A stretch of DNA of 40,096 nucleotides from Acidobacteriota bacterium (GTDB taxonomy: Bacteria; Acidobacteriota; Thermoanaerobaculia; Multivoradales; JAGPDF01): the NCBI GenBank assembly GCA_014584695.1, contig JACTMI010000012.1:1-40096 (forward strand), given 5' to 3'. Position numbers and translations under genes: made by a program. The notes below the pieces were generated by a model, which did not search any database, was not told the DNA's origin, and worked only from the letters and a program-made list of their open reading frames with translations. Below, piece by piece: positions 32,044 to 39,895 of this stretch. Within the stretch, counting starts at the first letter, position 1, and each line of letters opens with the position of its first letter.

Positions 32044-33657
32044 GTGACGACAGCAAGCGAGGCCGGCGAGCGGGTCGATCTCGTCGCGGCGAGGCGGTTG
32101 GGCGGCCTCGCCGCGGCGCTCCTCGACGGGCGGGACCGCGATCTGCTCGCGCCGCTCGGCTTTCTCGGCGACTTCGCGCCGCCAGCCTTGCCACCGCCCC
32201 GGGTCGACCGCGCCGAGCTGGCGCGCGGGCTCGCGGCCGCCAACGCGGCCTACGGCCACCCGCGCGCCGCCGAGCTCGCTGGCAAGCTCGCCGACCCGGC
32301 GACGCGCGTGGTGACGACCGGCCAGCAGACGGGGCTGCTGGGCGGACCGTTGCTGTCGCTGGTCAAGGCCGCGGCGGCGGTGCGCTGGGCCGAGGCGCTG
32401 GAGGCCGCGGGGCAGCCGGCGGTCGCCGTCTTCTGGATGGCGACCGAGGATCACGACTGGGCCGAGGTCGCCCGCACGAGCTTCCTCACCCCGGGCGGCC
32501 CGCGCACCTTCACCCTCGGCGACGACCCGGCGCCGCTCGCGCCGGTCGGCACGCGCGCCGTCGGCCCCGCTGTCGCGCCGCTCCTCGCCGAGCTGCGCGA
32601 CGCTTTCCCCTCGCCCTGGTTCGCCGCTTGGCTCGACCGGCTGGCCGCCTGGTGGCGCCCCGACGCCCGCTTCGGCGAGGCCTTCGGGCGCCAGCTGGTG
32701 GCGACACTCGGCGGCCGCTCGCCGCTCGTCCTGGACGCCCTCCTGCCGGAGTTGAAGGCCGCCGAGCGGCCGTATCTCGCCCGGCTGGTCGAGGGGCGCG
32801 CCGAGCTCGACCGGGCGATCGCGGCGCGCGAGGCCGAAGTCGTGGCGCGCGGCCACACCCTCCAGGTGGCGCCGCAGCCGGGGGTCTCGCCGCTGTTCCT
32901 CCTGCGCCGGGGCGAGCGCCGGCGCATCGAGTGGCGCGCCGAGGCCGGCTTCGCGCTGCGCGGCGCCGATGGGGTCGAGCCGGTCTCGGCGCTGCTCGAG
33001 ACGATCGCCGACAATCCGGCGGTGGTCTCGCCGGGCGTGCTGGCGCGGCCCGCGATCCAGGACGCCGTGCTCGGCACGTCGGTCCTCGTCCTCGGGCCCG
33101 GCGAGACCGCCTACCTGCCGCAGGCGGCGCCCGCCTACGCGCTGCTCGGCATCGCGGCGCCGACGCTGGCGTTGCGGCCGCAGGCGGTGGTGCTCGACGG
33201 CCGGCAGCGCGAGCACCTGGACCAGCTGGGGCTCGGCCTGGCCGACCTGCTCGGCGATGCGGCGGCGGCGCGCCGGCGCTTGGGCGAGCGGGCCGGCGGC
33301 GGCTTCGTCGAGCCGGTGCGCGCGCGCATCGCCGCGCTCGCCGACGAGCTGCGCGCGCCGGCGCTGGCGCTCGACCCGACGCTCGGCAAACCGTTCGAGA
33401 AGACGCGCGAGTCGCTCGACCGGGCGCTCGAGGCGTTCGCCGCCAAGGTCGCCTCGGCGGCGGCGCGACGCGACGAGCTCGCCGCCCAGCGGCTCGACCA
33501 CCTGCTCGAGACCCTGCTGCCCGGCGGCGCCTTCCAGGAGCGGACGCTCTCGGCCGCCTACTTCCCGGGCCGCTACGGCGAGGGCTTCGGCGCCGCGCTC
33601 GCCGACCAGCTGGGCCTCGACGCCCGGCGGCTCAACGTCGTCGATCCCACCCGCTGA
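32044..33657 (+). CDS. bshC: Putative cysteine ligase of bacillithiol synthesis
   Basis: A 537-residue protein, almost the length of Bacillus BshC (539). Family blocks are VVTTGQQTGLLGGPLLSLVKAAAAVRWA (about 97-124), VFWMATEDHDWAEV (about 135-148), ADNPAVVSPGVLARPAIQD (about 322-340), LGPGETAYLPQ, and the C-terminal LPGGAFQERTLSAAYFPGRYG. BshC adds cysteine to GlcN-malate in the last step of bacillithiol synthesis in the cytosol. The start is GTG 32044 with GGAGGG upstream. With bshB1 and bshA downstream on the same strand, the full core pathway is present, so a bacillithiol-type thiol can be predicted with good confidence. Confidence 0.94.
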   Translation: MTTASEAGERVDLVAARRLGGLAAALLDGRDRDLLAPLGFLGDFAPPALPPPRVDRAELARGLAAANAAYGHPRAAELAGKLADPATRVVTTGQQTGLLGGPLLSLVKAAAAVRWAEALEAAGQPAVAVFWMATEDHDWAEVARTSFLTPGGPRTFTLGDDPAPLAPVGTRAVGPAVAPLLAELRDAFPSPWFAAWLDRLAAWWRPDARFGEAFGRQLVATLGGRSPLVLDALLPELKAAERPYLARLVEGRAELDRAIAAREAEVVARGHTLQVAPQPGVSPLFLLRRGERRRIEWRAEAGFALRGADGVEPVSALLETIADNPAVVSPGVLARPAIQDAVLGTSVLVLGPGETAYLPQAAPAYALLGIAAPTLALRPQAVVLDGRQREHLDQLGLGLADLLGDAAAARRRLGERAGGGFVEPVRARIAALADELRAPALALDPTLGKPFEKTRESLDRALEAFAAKVASAAARRDELAAQRLDHLLETLLPGGAFQERTLSAAYFPGRYGEGFGAALADQLGLDARRLNVVDPTR

Positions 33658-33685
33658 GCCGGGCGCGGCGGCGCCCGGCCGCGCC

Positions 33686-33691
33686 TAGAAT
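33686..33691 (+). promoter_or_regulatory. Candidate -10 box for leaderless OPT transporter mRNA
   Basis: TAGAAT followed by 7 bases (CGCCCCC) and the ATG at 33699, with no Shine-Dalgarno sequence. Confidence 0.45.
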
Positions 33692-33698
33692 CGCCCCC

Positions 33699-35792
33699 AT
33701 GTCCGCCCCGCGCGCGCCGCAGCCAGCCGTCGACCCGAACCCGTCCGAAGACGTCCGGCTCCCGGAGTCGGCGTTCCGCGAGCTGCCGCCCGGCGAGCGC
33801 TACCAGCCGGTGGTGCCGGCCACGGCCACGGTGGCCGAGGTGACGCTGCGCGCGATCGCGCAGGGGCTCTTCTGGTCGGTGGTCTTCTCGGCCGCGGCGA
33901 CCTACATCGCGCTCAAGCTCGGGCAGGGGATCGAGTCGGCGATTCCGATCTCGATCCTCGCCATCGGCTTCTCGGTCCTGGCGGTCCGCTTCCTCAAGTC
34001 GCGAGCGTCGACGCTGCTCGAGAACGTCCACGTGCTGGCGATCGGAGCTACCTCCGGCATCGTCGCCGGCGGCTCGGTCTTCACCATGCCGGCGATCTAC
34101 ATCCTCGGCCTCGAGGAGCGCTCGTCGTACTGGCAGATCTTCCTGGTGCCGCTGTTGGGCGCGGTGCTGGGCGTCTTCCTGCTCGCCCCCTTCCGGCGCT
34201 ACTTCGTGCGCGACCTGCACGGCAAGCTGCCCTATCCGGAAGCGCGGGCGACCACCGAGATCCTGGTCGCCGGCAAGCGCGGCGGCCAGAGCGCCGCGAT
34301 TCTGTCGGTCTCGGCGCTGGTCGCGGCGGCCTTCGACTTCATCGGACCGGCGATGAAGGGCTGGGCGGAGGTCTTCTCGACCGGCTCGATCCGTTGGCTC
34401 GCGCCGCTCGCCGAGCGCCACAAAGCGATCTTCACGATGAACACCTCGGCCGCGGTCTTCGGCCTCGGCTACATCATGGGGGTCGATTACGCGGCGATCA
34501 TCCTGGCCGGCTCGTTCGTCTCGTTCCTGGTCCTGGTGCCGCTGTTCGGCTGGCTCGGCCAGTACATCCCCGCGCCGATCCTGGGCGGCGCGCTGCCGCT
34601 CGCCGAGATGGCCGCCGAGGACATCTTCTTCGACTACGTGCGGCCGATCGGCATCGGCGGCATCTTCGCCGCCGGCGTGATCTCGATCCTCAAGATGTCG
34701 CCGGTGATCGCGCAGGCGAGCCGCCAGGCGGTGGGCGAAGTGGTCCGTCTGGTGCGCGGCAAAGGGGGCGGCCCGGCGGTCGAGCGGACCGACGATTCGC
34801 TGCCGATGTCGACCGTGCTGCTCGGCATCGTCGCGACCGGCTTCGCGATCTTCCTCTACTTCCGCTTCTCGGTGCTGGCGGGCCTTTCGGGCGCCACCGG
34901 CGTGGCGCTGATCTCGGTCGGCATGACGCTGCTGATCGCCTTCCTGTTCGCGGCGGTTTCGGCCTGGGCGATCGCGATGATCTCGATCACGCCGATTTCG
35001 GGCATGACGCTCACCACCCTGATCGTGACCGCGATCGTGCTCGCCGGCCTCGGTCTCTCGGGCCCCGACGGCATGCTCCAGACGCTCTTGATCGGCGGCG
35101 TCGTCTGCACCGCGCTGTCGATGGCCGGCTCGCTGGTCACCCAGTACAAGATCGGCTACTGGCTCGGCGCGACGCCGCGCAAGATCGAGATCGCGAATCT
35201 GCTGGGCGCGGTGGTCGCTTCGGCGGCGACGACGGCGGTGATCCTGTTGATGGCGAAAGTCTACGGGTTCTCGCCGTCGGCGCTCCACCCCAACCCGCTG
35301 CCGGCGCCGCAGCCGAACGCGATGGCCGCCGTGCTGCAAGGTGTCATGGGGGACGCGGGGACACCCTGGTTCCTCTACGCCATCGGCGCGGTGTTCGCGG
35401 TGGCCGCCGAGCTCACCGGCGTCTCGGGGCTCGCCTTCGCGCTCGGCATGTACCTGCCGATGGATCTGAACTCCCCGCTGGTGGTCGGCGCCGCGGTCGC
35501 CTGGCTGGTCAAGCGCTCGACGCCGGACGAGGCCCTCGCCGGCGCCCGCCACGAACGCGGCACGCTGGTCGCCTCGGGCTTCATCGCCGGCGGCGCCCTG
35601 GTCGGCGTCTTGACCGCGCTGCTGCGCTTCTTCGAGGACTCGAGCGGCAGGACGCTGATCCCCGACATGACCAGCTGGGGCGGCGCCGGCGCCTGGCTCG
35701 GCGAATGGTCCAACTGGCTCGGCTTCGCGCTCTTCCTCGGCCTCGCGCTCGCGGTCTACCTCGACGCCAAGCGGGCCAGAGTCGAGCCCTGA
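33699..35792 (+). CDS. OPT-family oligopeptide/metal-chelate transporter
   Basis: A 697-residue polytopic membrane protein with about 14-16 helices. Visible family features include the N-terminal FRELPPGERYQPVVPATATVAEVTLRAI, GLFWSVVFSAAATYIALKLGQGIESAIP, HGKLPYPEARATTEILVAG, GYIMGVDYAAIILAGSFVSF, TPISGMTLTTLIVTAIVL and ALGMYLPMDLNSPLVVGAAVAWLVKR. OPT proteins import peptides, peptide-metal complexes and, in yeast and plants, glutathione. Placed between bshC and bshB1, it may move a cysteine peptide, bacillithiol or a thiol-metal complex; that is inference from position. The open frame extends far upstream, but TAGAAT-N7-ATG and the protein pattern mark the start at 33699. Confidence 0.92.
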   Translation: MSAPRAPQPAVDPNPSEDVRLPESAFRELPPGERYQPVVPATATVAEVTLRAIAQGLFWSVVFSAAATYIALKLGQGIESAIPISILAIGFSVLAVRFLKSRASTLLENVHVLAIGATSGIVAGGSVFTMPAIYILGLEERSSYWQIFLVPLLGAVLGVFLLAPFRRYFVRDLHGKLPYPEARATTEILVAGKRGGQSAAILSVSALVAAAFDFIGPAMKGWAEVFSTGSIRWLAPLAERHKAIFTMNTSAAVFGLGYIMGVDYAAIILAGSFVSFLVLVPLFGWLGQYIPAPILGGALPLAEMAAEDIFFDYVRPIGIGGIFAAGVISILKMSPVIAQASRQAVGEVVRLVRGKGGGPAVERTDDSLPMSTVLLGIVATGFAIFLYFRFSVLAGLSGATGVALISVGMTLLIAFLFAAVSAWAIAMISITPISGMTLTTLIVTAIVLAGLGLSGPDGMLQTLLIGGVVCTALSMAGSLVTQYKIGYWLGATPRKIEIANLLGAVVASAATTAVILLMAKVYGFSPSALHPNPLPAPQPNAMAAVLQGVMGDAGTPWFLYAIGAVFAVAAELTGVSGLAFALGMYLPMDLNSPLVVGAAVAWLVKRSTPDEALAGARHERGTLVASGFIAGGALVGVLTALLRFFEDSSGRTLIPDMTSWGGAGAWLGEWSNWLGFALFLGLALAVYLDAKRARVEP

Positions 35793-35821
35793 GCCCCTCC
35801 ACCGGCGGCGGGGGGGCGCGG

Positions 35822-35827
35822 TAGAGT
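35822..35827 (+). promoter_or_regulatory. Candidate -10 box for leaderless bshB1 mRNA
   Basis: TAGAGT followed by 7 bases and the ATG at 35835. No ribosome site precedes it. Confidence 0.4.
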
Positions 35828-35834
35828 GGTCGCG

Positions 35835-36566
35835 ATGAGCGCCGTCGACGTCCTCGCCATCGGCGCCCACCCGGACGACGTCGAGCTCGGCTGTGGCGGG
35901 GCGCTCGCCCAGCTCGCGCGCGCCGGGCGACGGGTGGCGATCCTCCACCTGACGCACGGTGAAGCGGGGACGAGGGGCACGCCCGAGGCGCGGCGCCGGG
36001 AGGCCGCGCGCGCCGGCGAGATCCTGGGCGTCGTCGAGGTCGCCTTCCTCGACTGCGGCGACGGCGCGATGCGCACCGGGCCGGCCGAGGAGGAGGCGCT
36101 GATCGCCGAGCTGCGTCGGCTGCGCCCCGAGCTGGTCTTCGCGCCGACACCGGCCGACCGCCACCCCGACCATGGCCGCGCCCACCGGCTGACCGTCGAC
36201 AGCTGCTTCTATGCCGGCCTCGCCCGCCGGGGCGCGGGCGCGCCGCACCGGCCGGCGGCGCTCTTTACCTACATGCAGCACGATCTGTTCGCCCCCGCCT
36301 TCGTGGTCGACGTCACCGCGGCCTGGCCGGTCAAGATGGCCGCGCTCGACGCCTACGAGTCGCAGATCCACAAAGGGGCGGGCGCGCCGGCCGACCGCTC
36401 GGGTCCGCCGACCAAGGTCGCCTCGCGAGAGTTCCGCCTGGCGGTCGAGGGGCGGGCGCGGCACTTCGGCACCCTGATCGGCGCCGAGCTCGGCGAGGCC
36501 TTTGGCGCCCTGGGTCCCCTGGCCGTCGCCGACCCGTGGCAACTTCTCCCGCGCGGCCTGCGTTAG
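35835..36566 (+). CDS. bshB1: GlcNAc-malate deacetylase of bacillithiol synthesis
   Basis: A 243-residue PIG-L/LmbE-type zinc deacetylase. The metal motif AHPDDVELGCGG gives H12, D14 and D15, and ADRHPDHGRAH gives the third zinc ligand H113. YMQHDLFAPAFVVDVTAAW and KMAALDAYESQ are typical of BshB1. It removes the acetyl group from GlcNAc-malate. ATG at 35835 is preferred because TAGAGT lies 7 bases upstream; GTG at 35826 would add MVA. It ends 7 bp before bshA. Confidence 0.95.
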   Translation: MSAVDVLAIGAHPDDVELGCGGALAQLARAGRRVAILHLTHGEAGTRGTPEARRREAARAGEILGVVEVAFLDCGDGAMRTGPAEEEALIAELRRLRPELVFAPTPADRHPDHGRAHRLTVDSCFYAGLARRGAGAPHRPAALFTYMQHDLFAPAFVVDVTAAWPVKMAALDAYESQIHKGAGAPADRSGPPTKVASREFRLAVEGRARHFGTLIGAELGEAFGALGPLAVADPWQLLPRGLR

Positions 36567-36573
36567 AGACGTC

Positions 36574-37716
36574 ATGCGCATCGGCATCAGCTGCTATCCG
36601 ACCTTCGGCGGCTCGGGCGTGGTCGCGACCGAGCTCGCGATGGCGCTCGCCGCCGGCGGCGACCAGGTCCACGTCATCAGCTACGCGCTCCCCTCGCGGC
36701 TCGCGCTGGTCTCGCCCAACGTCTTCTTCCACGAAGTCGTGGTGCCGCACTATCCGCTCTTCGAGTACCCGCCCTACTCGCTCGCGCTGGCCTCGAAGAT
36801 GGCCGAGGTCGCCCGCTTCCAGGGGCTCGACCTGCTGCACGTCCACTACGCGGTGCCCAACGCGGTGTCGGCGATCCTGGCGCGCGACATCGTCGCGCCG
36901 CGCGCGCTGCCGGTGGTGACGACCCTCCACGGCACGGACGTGACGCTGGTCGGCAACGACCCTTCGTATTTGGAGACGACGCGCTGGGCGGTGGTCGCCT
37001 CGGACGCCGTGACCGCGGTCTCCGAGTGGCTGCGCCACCGCACGGTCGAGCAGCTCGGGGTCGAGCAGAAGCCGATCGAGGTGATCCCGAATTTCATCGA
37101 GCCCGAGCGCTACGAGCGGGTCCGCCACCAACCGGGGGCGCGCCGCTGGGCGCGGCCGGGCGAGAAGATCCTCATCCACGTCTCGAACTTCCGGCCGGTC
37201 AAGCGGGTGATGGACGTGCTCGAGGTCTACCTGCGGGTGCGTGAGCGGCTGCCGGCCCGGCTCCTGCTGCTGGGCGACGGGCCCGACCGGGCCAAGGTCG
37301 AGGGGCGCTGTCGCGAGCTCGGGGTCTGCGACGGCGTGGTCTTCCTCGGCAACCATCCGGCGGTCGAGGAGATCCTGACCGGCGCCGATCTCTTCCTGCT
37401 GCCGTCGAGCGGCGAGTCGTTCGGCCTGGCGGCGCTCGAGGCGCTCGCGTGCGAGGTGCCGGTGATCGCGGCCGCGGCGGGCGGCGTCCCCGAGGTGATC
37501 GAAGACGGCATCGACGGCTTCCTCCTGCCGGTCGGCGACGTCGACGCCATGGCGGCCGCCGCGCTCGACCTGTTCGCCGACCCCGAGCGCCATCGCGCCT
37601 TCGGCCGGCGCGGACGGGAGCGGGCGATCACCCGGTTCTCCGAGACGGCGATCGTGGCGCGCTATCGCGCGGTCTACGAGCGGGTGCTGGCGCACGGCCG
37701 CCGCCCGGCACCGTGA
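36574..37716 (+). CDS. bshA: N-acetyl-alpha-D-glucosaminyl L-malate synthase
   Basis: A 380-residue GT4 glycosyltransferase that joins GlcNAc from UDP-GlcNAc to malate, the first step to bacillithiol. It begins MRIGISCYPTFGGSGVVATE, the BshA hallmark. It then shows SYALPSRLA, VHYAVPNAVSA, TTLHGTDVTLVGNDPSY, VIPNFIEPERY, HVSNFRPVKRV and the EX7E donor motif in ESFGLAALE, followed by PEVIEDGIDGFLLPVGD. The ATG at 36574 is 7 bp after the bshB1 stop, with a weak AGAG site. Its stop overlaps the next start (GTGA at 37713-37716). Confidence 0.96.
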   Translation: MRIGISCYPTFGGSGVVATELAMALAAGGDQVHVISYALPSRLALVSPNVFFHEVVVPHYPLFEYPPYSLALASKMAEVARFQGLDLLHVHYAVPNAVSAILARDIVAPRALPVVTTLHGTDVTLVGNDPSYLETTRWAVVASDAVTAVSEWLRHRTVEQLGVEQKPIEVIPNFIEPERYERVRHQPGARRWARPGEKILIHVSNFRPVKRVMDVLEVYLRVRERLPARLLLLGDGPDRAKVEGRCRELGVCDGVVFLGNHPAVEEILTGADLFLLPSSGESFGLAALEALACEVPVIAAAAGGVPEVIEDGIDGFLLPVGDVDAMAAAALDLFADPERHRAFGRRGRERAITRFSETAIVARYRAVYERVLAHGRRPAP

Positions 37717-38309
37717 GCGGCCGCTACCGGACGCCGGCGGCCGAGGGGCGCGCGGAGCTGCGCGAGCTGGGTTCCCGGTTCTTCGCCTTCGTCGCGCCGG
37801 CGGCCGACGCCGAGGCCGCGCAGGCCTATCTCGAGGCGCTGCGCAAGCGCCACCCCGACGCCACCCACCACTGCTTCGCTTGGCGGCTCGGTGCGCTGGC
37901 CGCCGAGCGCGCCCACGACGCCGGCGAGCCGGCGGGGACCGCCGGCGCACCGATGCTCCAAGTGCTGCGCGGCGCCGGGCTCTCCGACGTGGTGGCGGTG
38001 GTGGTGCGCTGGTTCGGCGGCACCAAGCTCGGCAAAGGCGGTCTGGCGCGCGCTTACGGCGGCGCCGTGAGAAGGGCGCTCGAAGGGCTGCCGAGCCGGG
38101 AGGTGGTGGCGCACGTCCGCCTGGTGGTCGAGGCGCCGTACGAGAAGCTGGGGGCGATCAAGCGCCTGCTGCGCCCGCCGGAGATCGAGCTCGCCGGGGA
38201 GCGTTACGGCGAACGGGTGGCGCTCGAGCTCGCGGTGACGGCCGAGGCGCGCCCGGGGCTCGAAGCCGCCCTGGCCGAGCTCGCGCTCGTGGCTTCCGAG
38301 AGGAGCTGA
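37713..38309 (+). CDS. yigZ: YigZ/IMPACT family protein
   Basis: A 198-residue protein of the UPF0029/IMPACT family. It carries SRFFAFVAPAADAEAAQAYL, DATHHCFAWRLG, the hallmark DAGEPAGTAGAPMLQVL (about 69-85) and VVVRWFGGTKLGKGGLARAYGGA (about 93-115), then a C-terminal ferredoxin-like domain. Eukaryotic relatives regulate Gcn2; the bacterial role is unsettled, and nucleic-acid or ribosome binding has been suggested. It starts at GTG 37713 overlapping the bshA stop, so it is co-translated with the bacillithiol genes. Confidence 0.93.
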   Translation: MSGRYRTPAAEGRAELRELGSRFFAFVAPAADAEAAQAYLEALRKRHPDATHHCFAWRLGALAAERAHDAGEPAGTAGAPMLQVLRGAGLSDVVAVVVRWFGGTKLGKGGLARAYGGAVRRALEGLPSREVVAHVRLVVEAPYEKLGAIKRLLRPPEIELAGERYGERVALELAVTAEARPGLEAALAELALVASERS

Positions 38310-38328
38310 GCGCGCTCTCTCCCGGAGC

Positions 38329-38357
38329 TTGTCCCTCCCGCGCAGCGGGGTTATGCT
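38329..38357 (+). promoter_or_regulatory. Sigma70-type promoter upstream of the DUF4870-like gene
   Basis: TTGTCC (38329-38334) and TATGCT (38352-38357) are 17 bases apart in an otherwise GC-rich gap. The start of transcription would be near 38364 and the leader about 48 bases, containing the AGGAGG ribosome site. Confidence 0.6.
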
Positions 38358-38411
38358 GCTCGTCGAGCATTCGAGTCACGCACGCTGAACTTCCAGGAGG
38401 AGTGATCCCCC

Positions 38412-38789
38412 ATGAGCGAGCCCGTCACCCCGCCGCCGCCCCCGACGCCGCCCACTCCGCCGCCGGCCGCGCCGGCGTCGAGCAACCGGACGCTGATGCT
38501 GGTGCTGTCCTATCTCGGCTTGCTGTCGCTGATTCCGCTGCTGGTCGAGAAAGACGACGCGGAGGTGCAGTGGCACGCCAAGCACGGTCTGGTCCAGTTC
38601 TTCTTCTTCGTCGTCGTCTTCGTCGTGCTGGGGATCATCACCTCGACCGGCATCGGCTGCATCTTCGCGATCCTCTATCCGTTCGCCGGTCTCGCCTGGC
38701 TGATCGTCACCGTGATGTCGATCATCAAGGCGACCAACGGGCAGCGCTTCATGATCCCGGGCATCTCGGAGCTCGCCAACAGGTTCTGA
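38412..38789 (+). CDS. DUF4870/Tic20-like membrane protein
   Basis: A 125-residue protein with a strong ribosome site (AGGAGGAG). The N-terminus is Pro-rich (MSEPVTPPPPPTPPTPPPA) and likely cytoplasmic. Three to four helices follow: LMLVLSYLGLLSLIPLLV (about 28-45), LVQFFFFVVVFVVLGIIT (about 60-77) and CIFAILYPFAGLAWLIVTVMSI (about 83-104). The pattern of a charged EVQWHAKHGLVQF between the first two helices fits DUF4870. Function unknown. It is 7 bp ahead of the YIP1 gene, which has a similar Pro-rich head, so the two probably act together. Confidence 0.82.
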   Translation: MSEPVTPPPPPTPPTPPPAAPASSNRTLMLVLSYLGLLSLIPLLVEKDDAEVQWHAKHGLVQFFFFVVVFVVLGIITSTGIGCIFAILYPFAGLAWLIVTVMSIIKATNGQRFMIPGISELANRF

Positions 38790-38796
38790 GCCGACG

Positions 38797-39513
38797 ATGA
38801 GCGAGCCGACGATCTCCCCGCCGCCGCCACCCCCGCCGCCCGCCGGCGGCACCGAGAGCGCCGGGCTGCCGTGGGAGGAGCGCGCCCGCCACGGCGCGGT
38901 CCAGGGCTTCGTCGAGACGGCGAAGCTGTTCGTCGTCTCGCCCGCCGAGGCCTTCGCGCGCGCCAAACGGCGCGGCGACCTGTTCTCGCCGCTCGCCTTC
39001 GCGGTGGTGCTGGGCTGGGTGGGGGCGATCCTGCAGAGCCTCTGGAGCCTCGCTTTCGGCTCCTCCTGGGTCGCCTTCCTGCCCCCCGAGGTGCGCGAGC
39101 AGGCGGGTTGGGCGTTCGCGGCGCAGGGCTTCGGGCTGGTGATCCAGATCGTCTTCGCGCCGATCTTCGTGCTCATCGGCCTCTTCGTCGTCGCCGGCAT
39201 CGTCCACCTGATGCTCATGCTGGTGGGGGGAACCAAGGCTTCAGAAGCCGGCTTCGAGGGGACGCTGCGCGCGGTCTCCTACTCGCAGATCGCGCAGATC
39301 GCGAGCGTGGTGCCGTTCGCCGGCGGCCTGATCGCCTTCGTCTGGACGATCGTGCTCGAGACGATCGGCCTCGCGAGCCTCCACCGGACGAGCTACGGCA
39401 AGGCGATCGCAGCCATCCTGCTGCCGCTCCTGCTCTGCTGTGTCTGCCTGGTTCTCGCTATCGTCGGTGGCTTCTTCGCCGTCCTCGCCGGCGCCGCCGC
39501 GTCCGGCAACTGA
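38797..39513 (+). CDS. YIP1-family membrane protein
   Basis: A 238-residue protein. A Pro-rich cytoplasmic head (MSEPTISPPPPPPPPAGG) is followed by a YIP1 domain (PF04893): VETAKLFVVSPAEAFARAKRRGDLFSPLAFAVVLGW (about 46-81), then helices at about 106-140, 165-190 and 205-235, with HLMLMLVGGTKASEAGFEGTLRAVSYS between. Bacterial YIP1 proteins are uncharacterised. It shares the MSEP-Pro head with the gene 7 bp upstream. Confidence 0.88.
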   Translation: MSEPTISPPPPPPPPAGGTESAGLPWEERARHGAVQGFVETAKLFVVSPAEAFARAKRRGDLFSPLAFAVVLGWVGAILQSLWSLAFGSSWVAFLPPEVREQAGWAFAAQGFGLVIQIVFAPIFVLIGLFVVAGIVHLMLMLVGGTKASEAGFEGTLRAVSYSQIAQIASVVPFAGGLIAFVWTIVLETIGLASLHRTSYGKAIAAILLPLLLCCVCLVLAIVGGFFAVLAGAAASGN

Positions 39514-39895
39514 GGCGGACCTGCGGCCGCTCGCGCGGCTCTGGGGGGCGGTCGCGCTCGGCGCGCTCGCCCTCGCGCCGTTCGCCGCCGAGCTGGCCGC
39601 GCGAATGCCCGCCTGCCCGGTCAAGCGGCTCGCCGGCTGGCCCTGCCCGGCCTGTGGTTCGGGTCGGGCGCTCGTCGCCATCGCCGCTTTCGACCCGCTC
39701 GCCGCGCTGATTTCGAATCCGCTCGCCGCGGTGGCTGCGGTGCTCTTCCTCATCGGCGGGCTCGTCGCCCTGGCCCTCTCCTTCACCCGCTGGCGGCTGC
39801 CGCCGGAACCGCGCGAGCTGCCGCTGGCTGCGCGCTGGTCGGTGATCGCGGCGCTCTTGGCGAACTGGCTCTACCTGGTCGGAGCCGGGCGCTGA
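39440..39895 (+). CDS. DUF2752 membrane protein
   Basis: A 151-residue protein if started at GTG 39440, which overlaps the YIP1 gene by 74 bp. The first 25 residues are low-complexity Ser/Pro and may not be native; no other ATG or GTG start lies further in before the domain. The family motif CPVKRLAGWPCPACGSGRALVAI is clear (about residues 59-81), with helices on both sides (GAVALGALALAPFAAELAA, LAAVAAVLFLIGGLVALALSF, SVIAALLANWLYLVGAG). The CPxCG cysteines may bind metal or form a disulfide. Function unknown. It precedes yidD and may share its role in the envelope. Confidence 0.78.
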   Translation: MSAWFSLSSVASSPSSPAPPRPATEADLRPLARLWGAVALGALALAPFAAELAARMPACPVKRLAGWPCPACGSGRALVAIAAFDPLAALISNPLAAVAAVLFLIGGLVALALSFTRWRLPPEPRELPLAARWSVIAALLANWLYLVGAGR

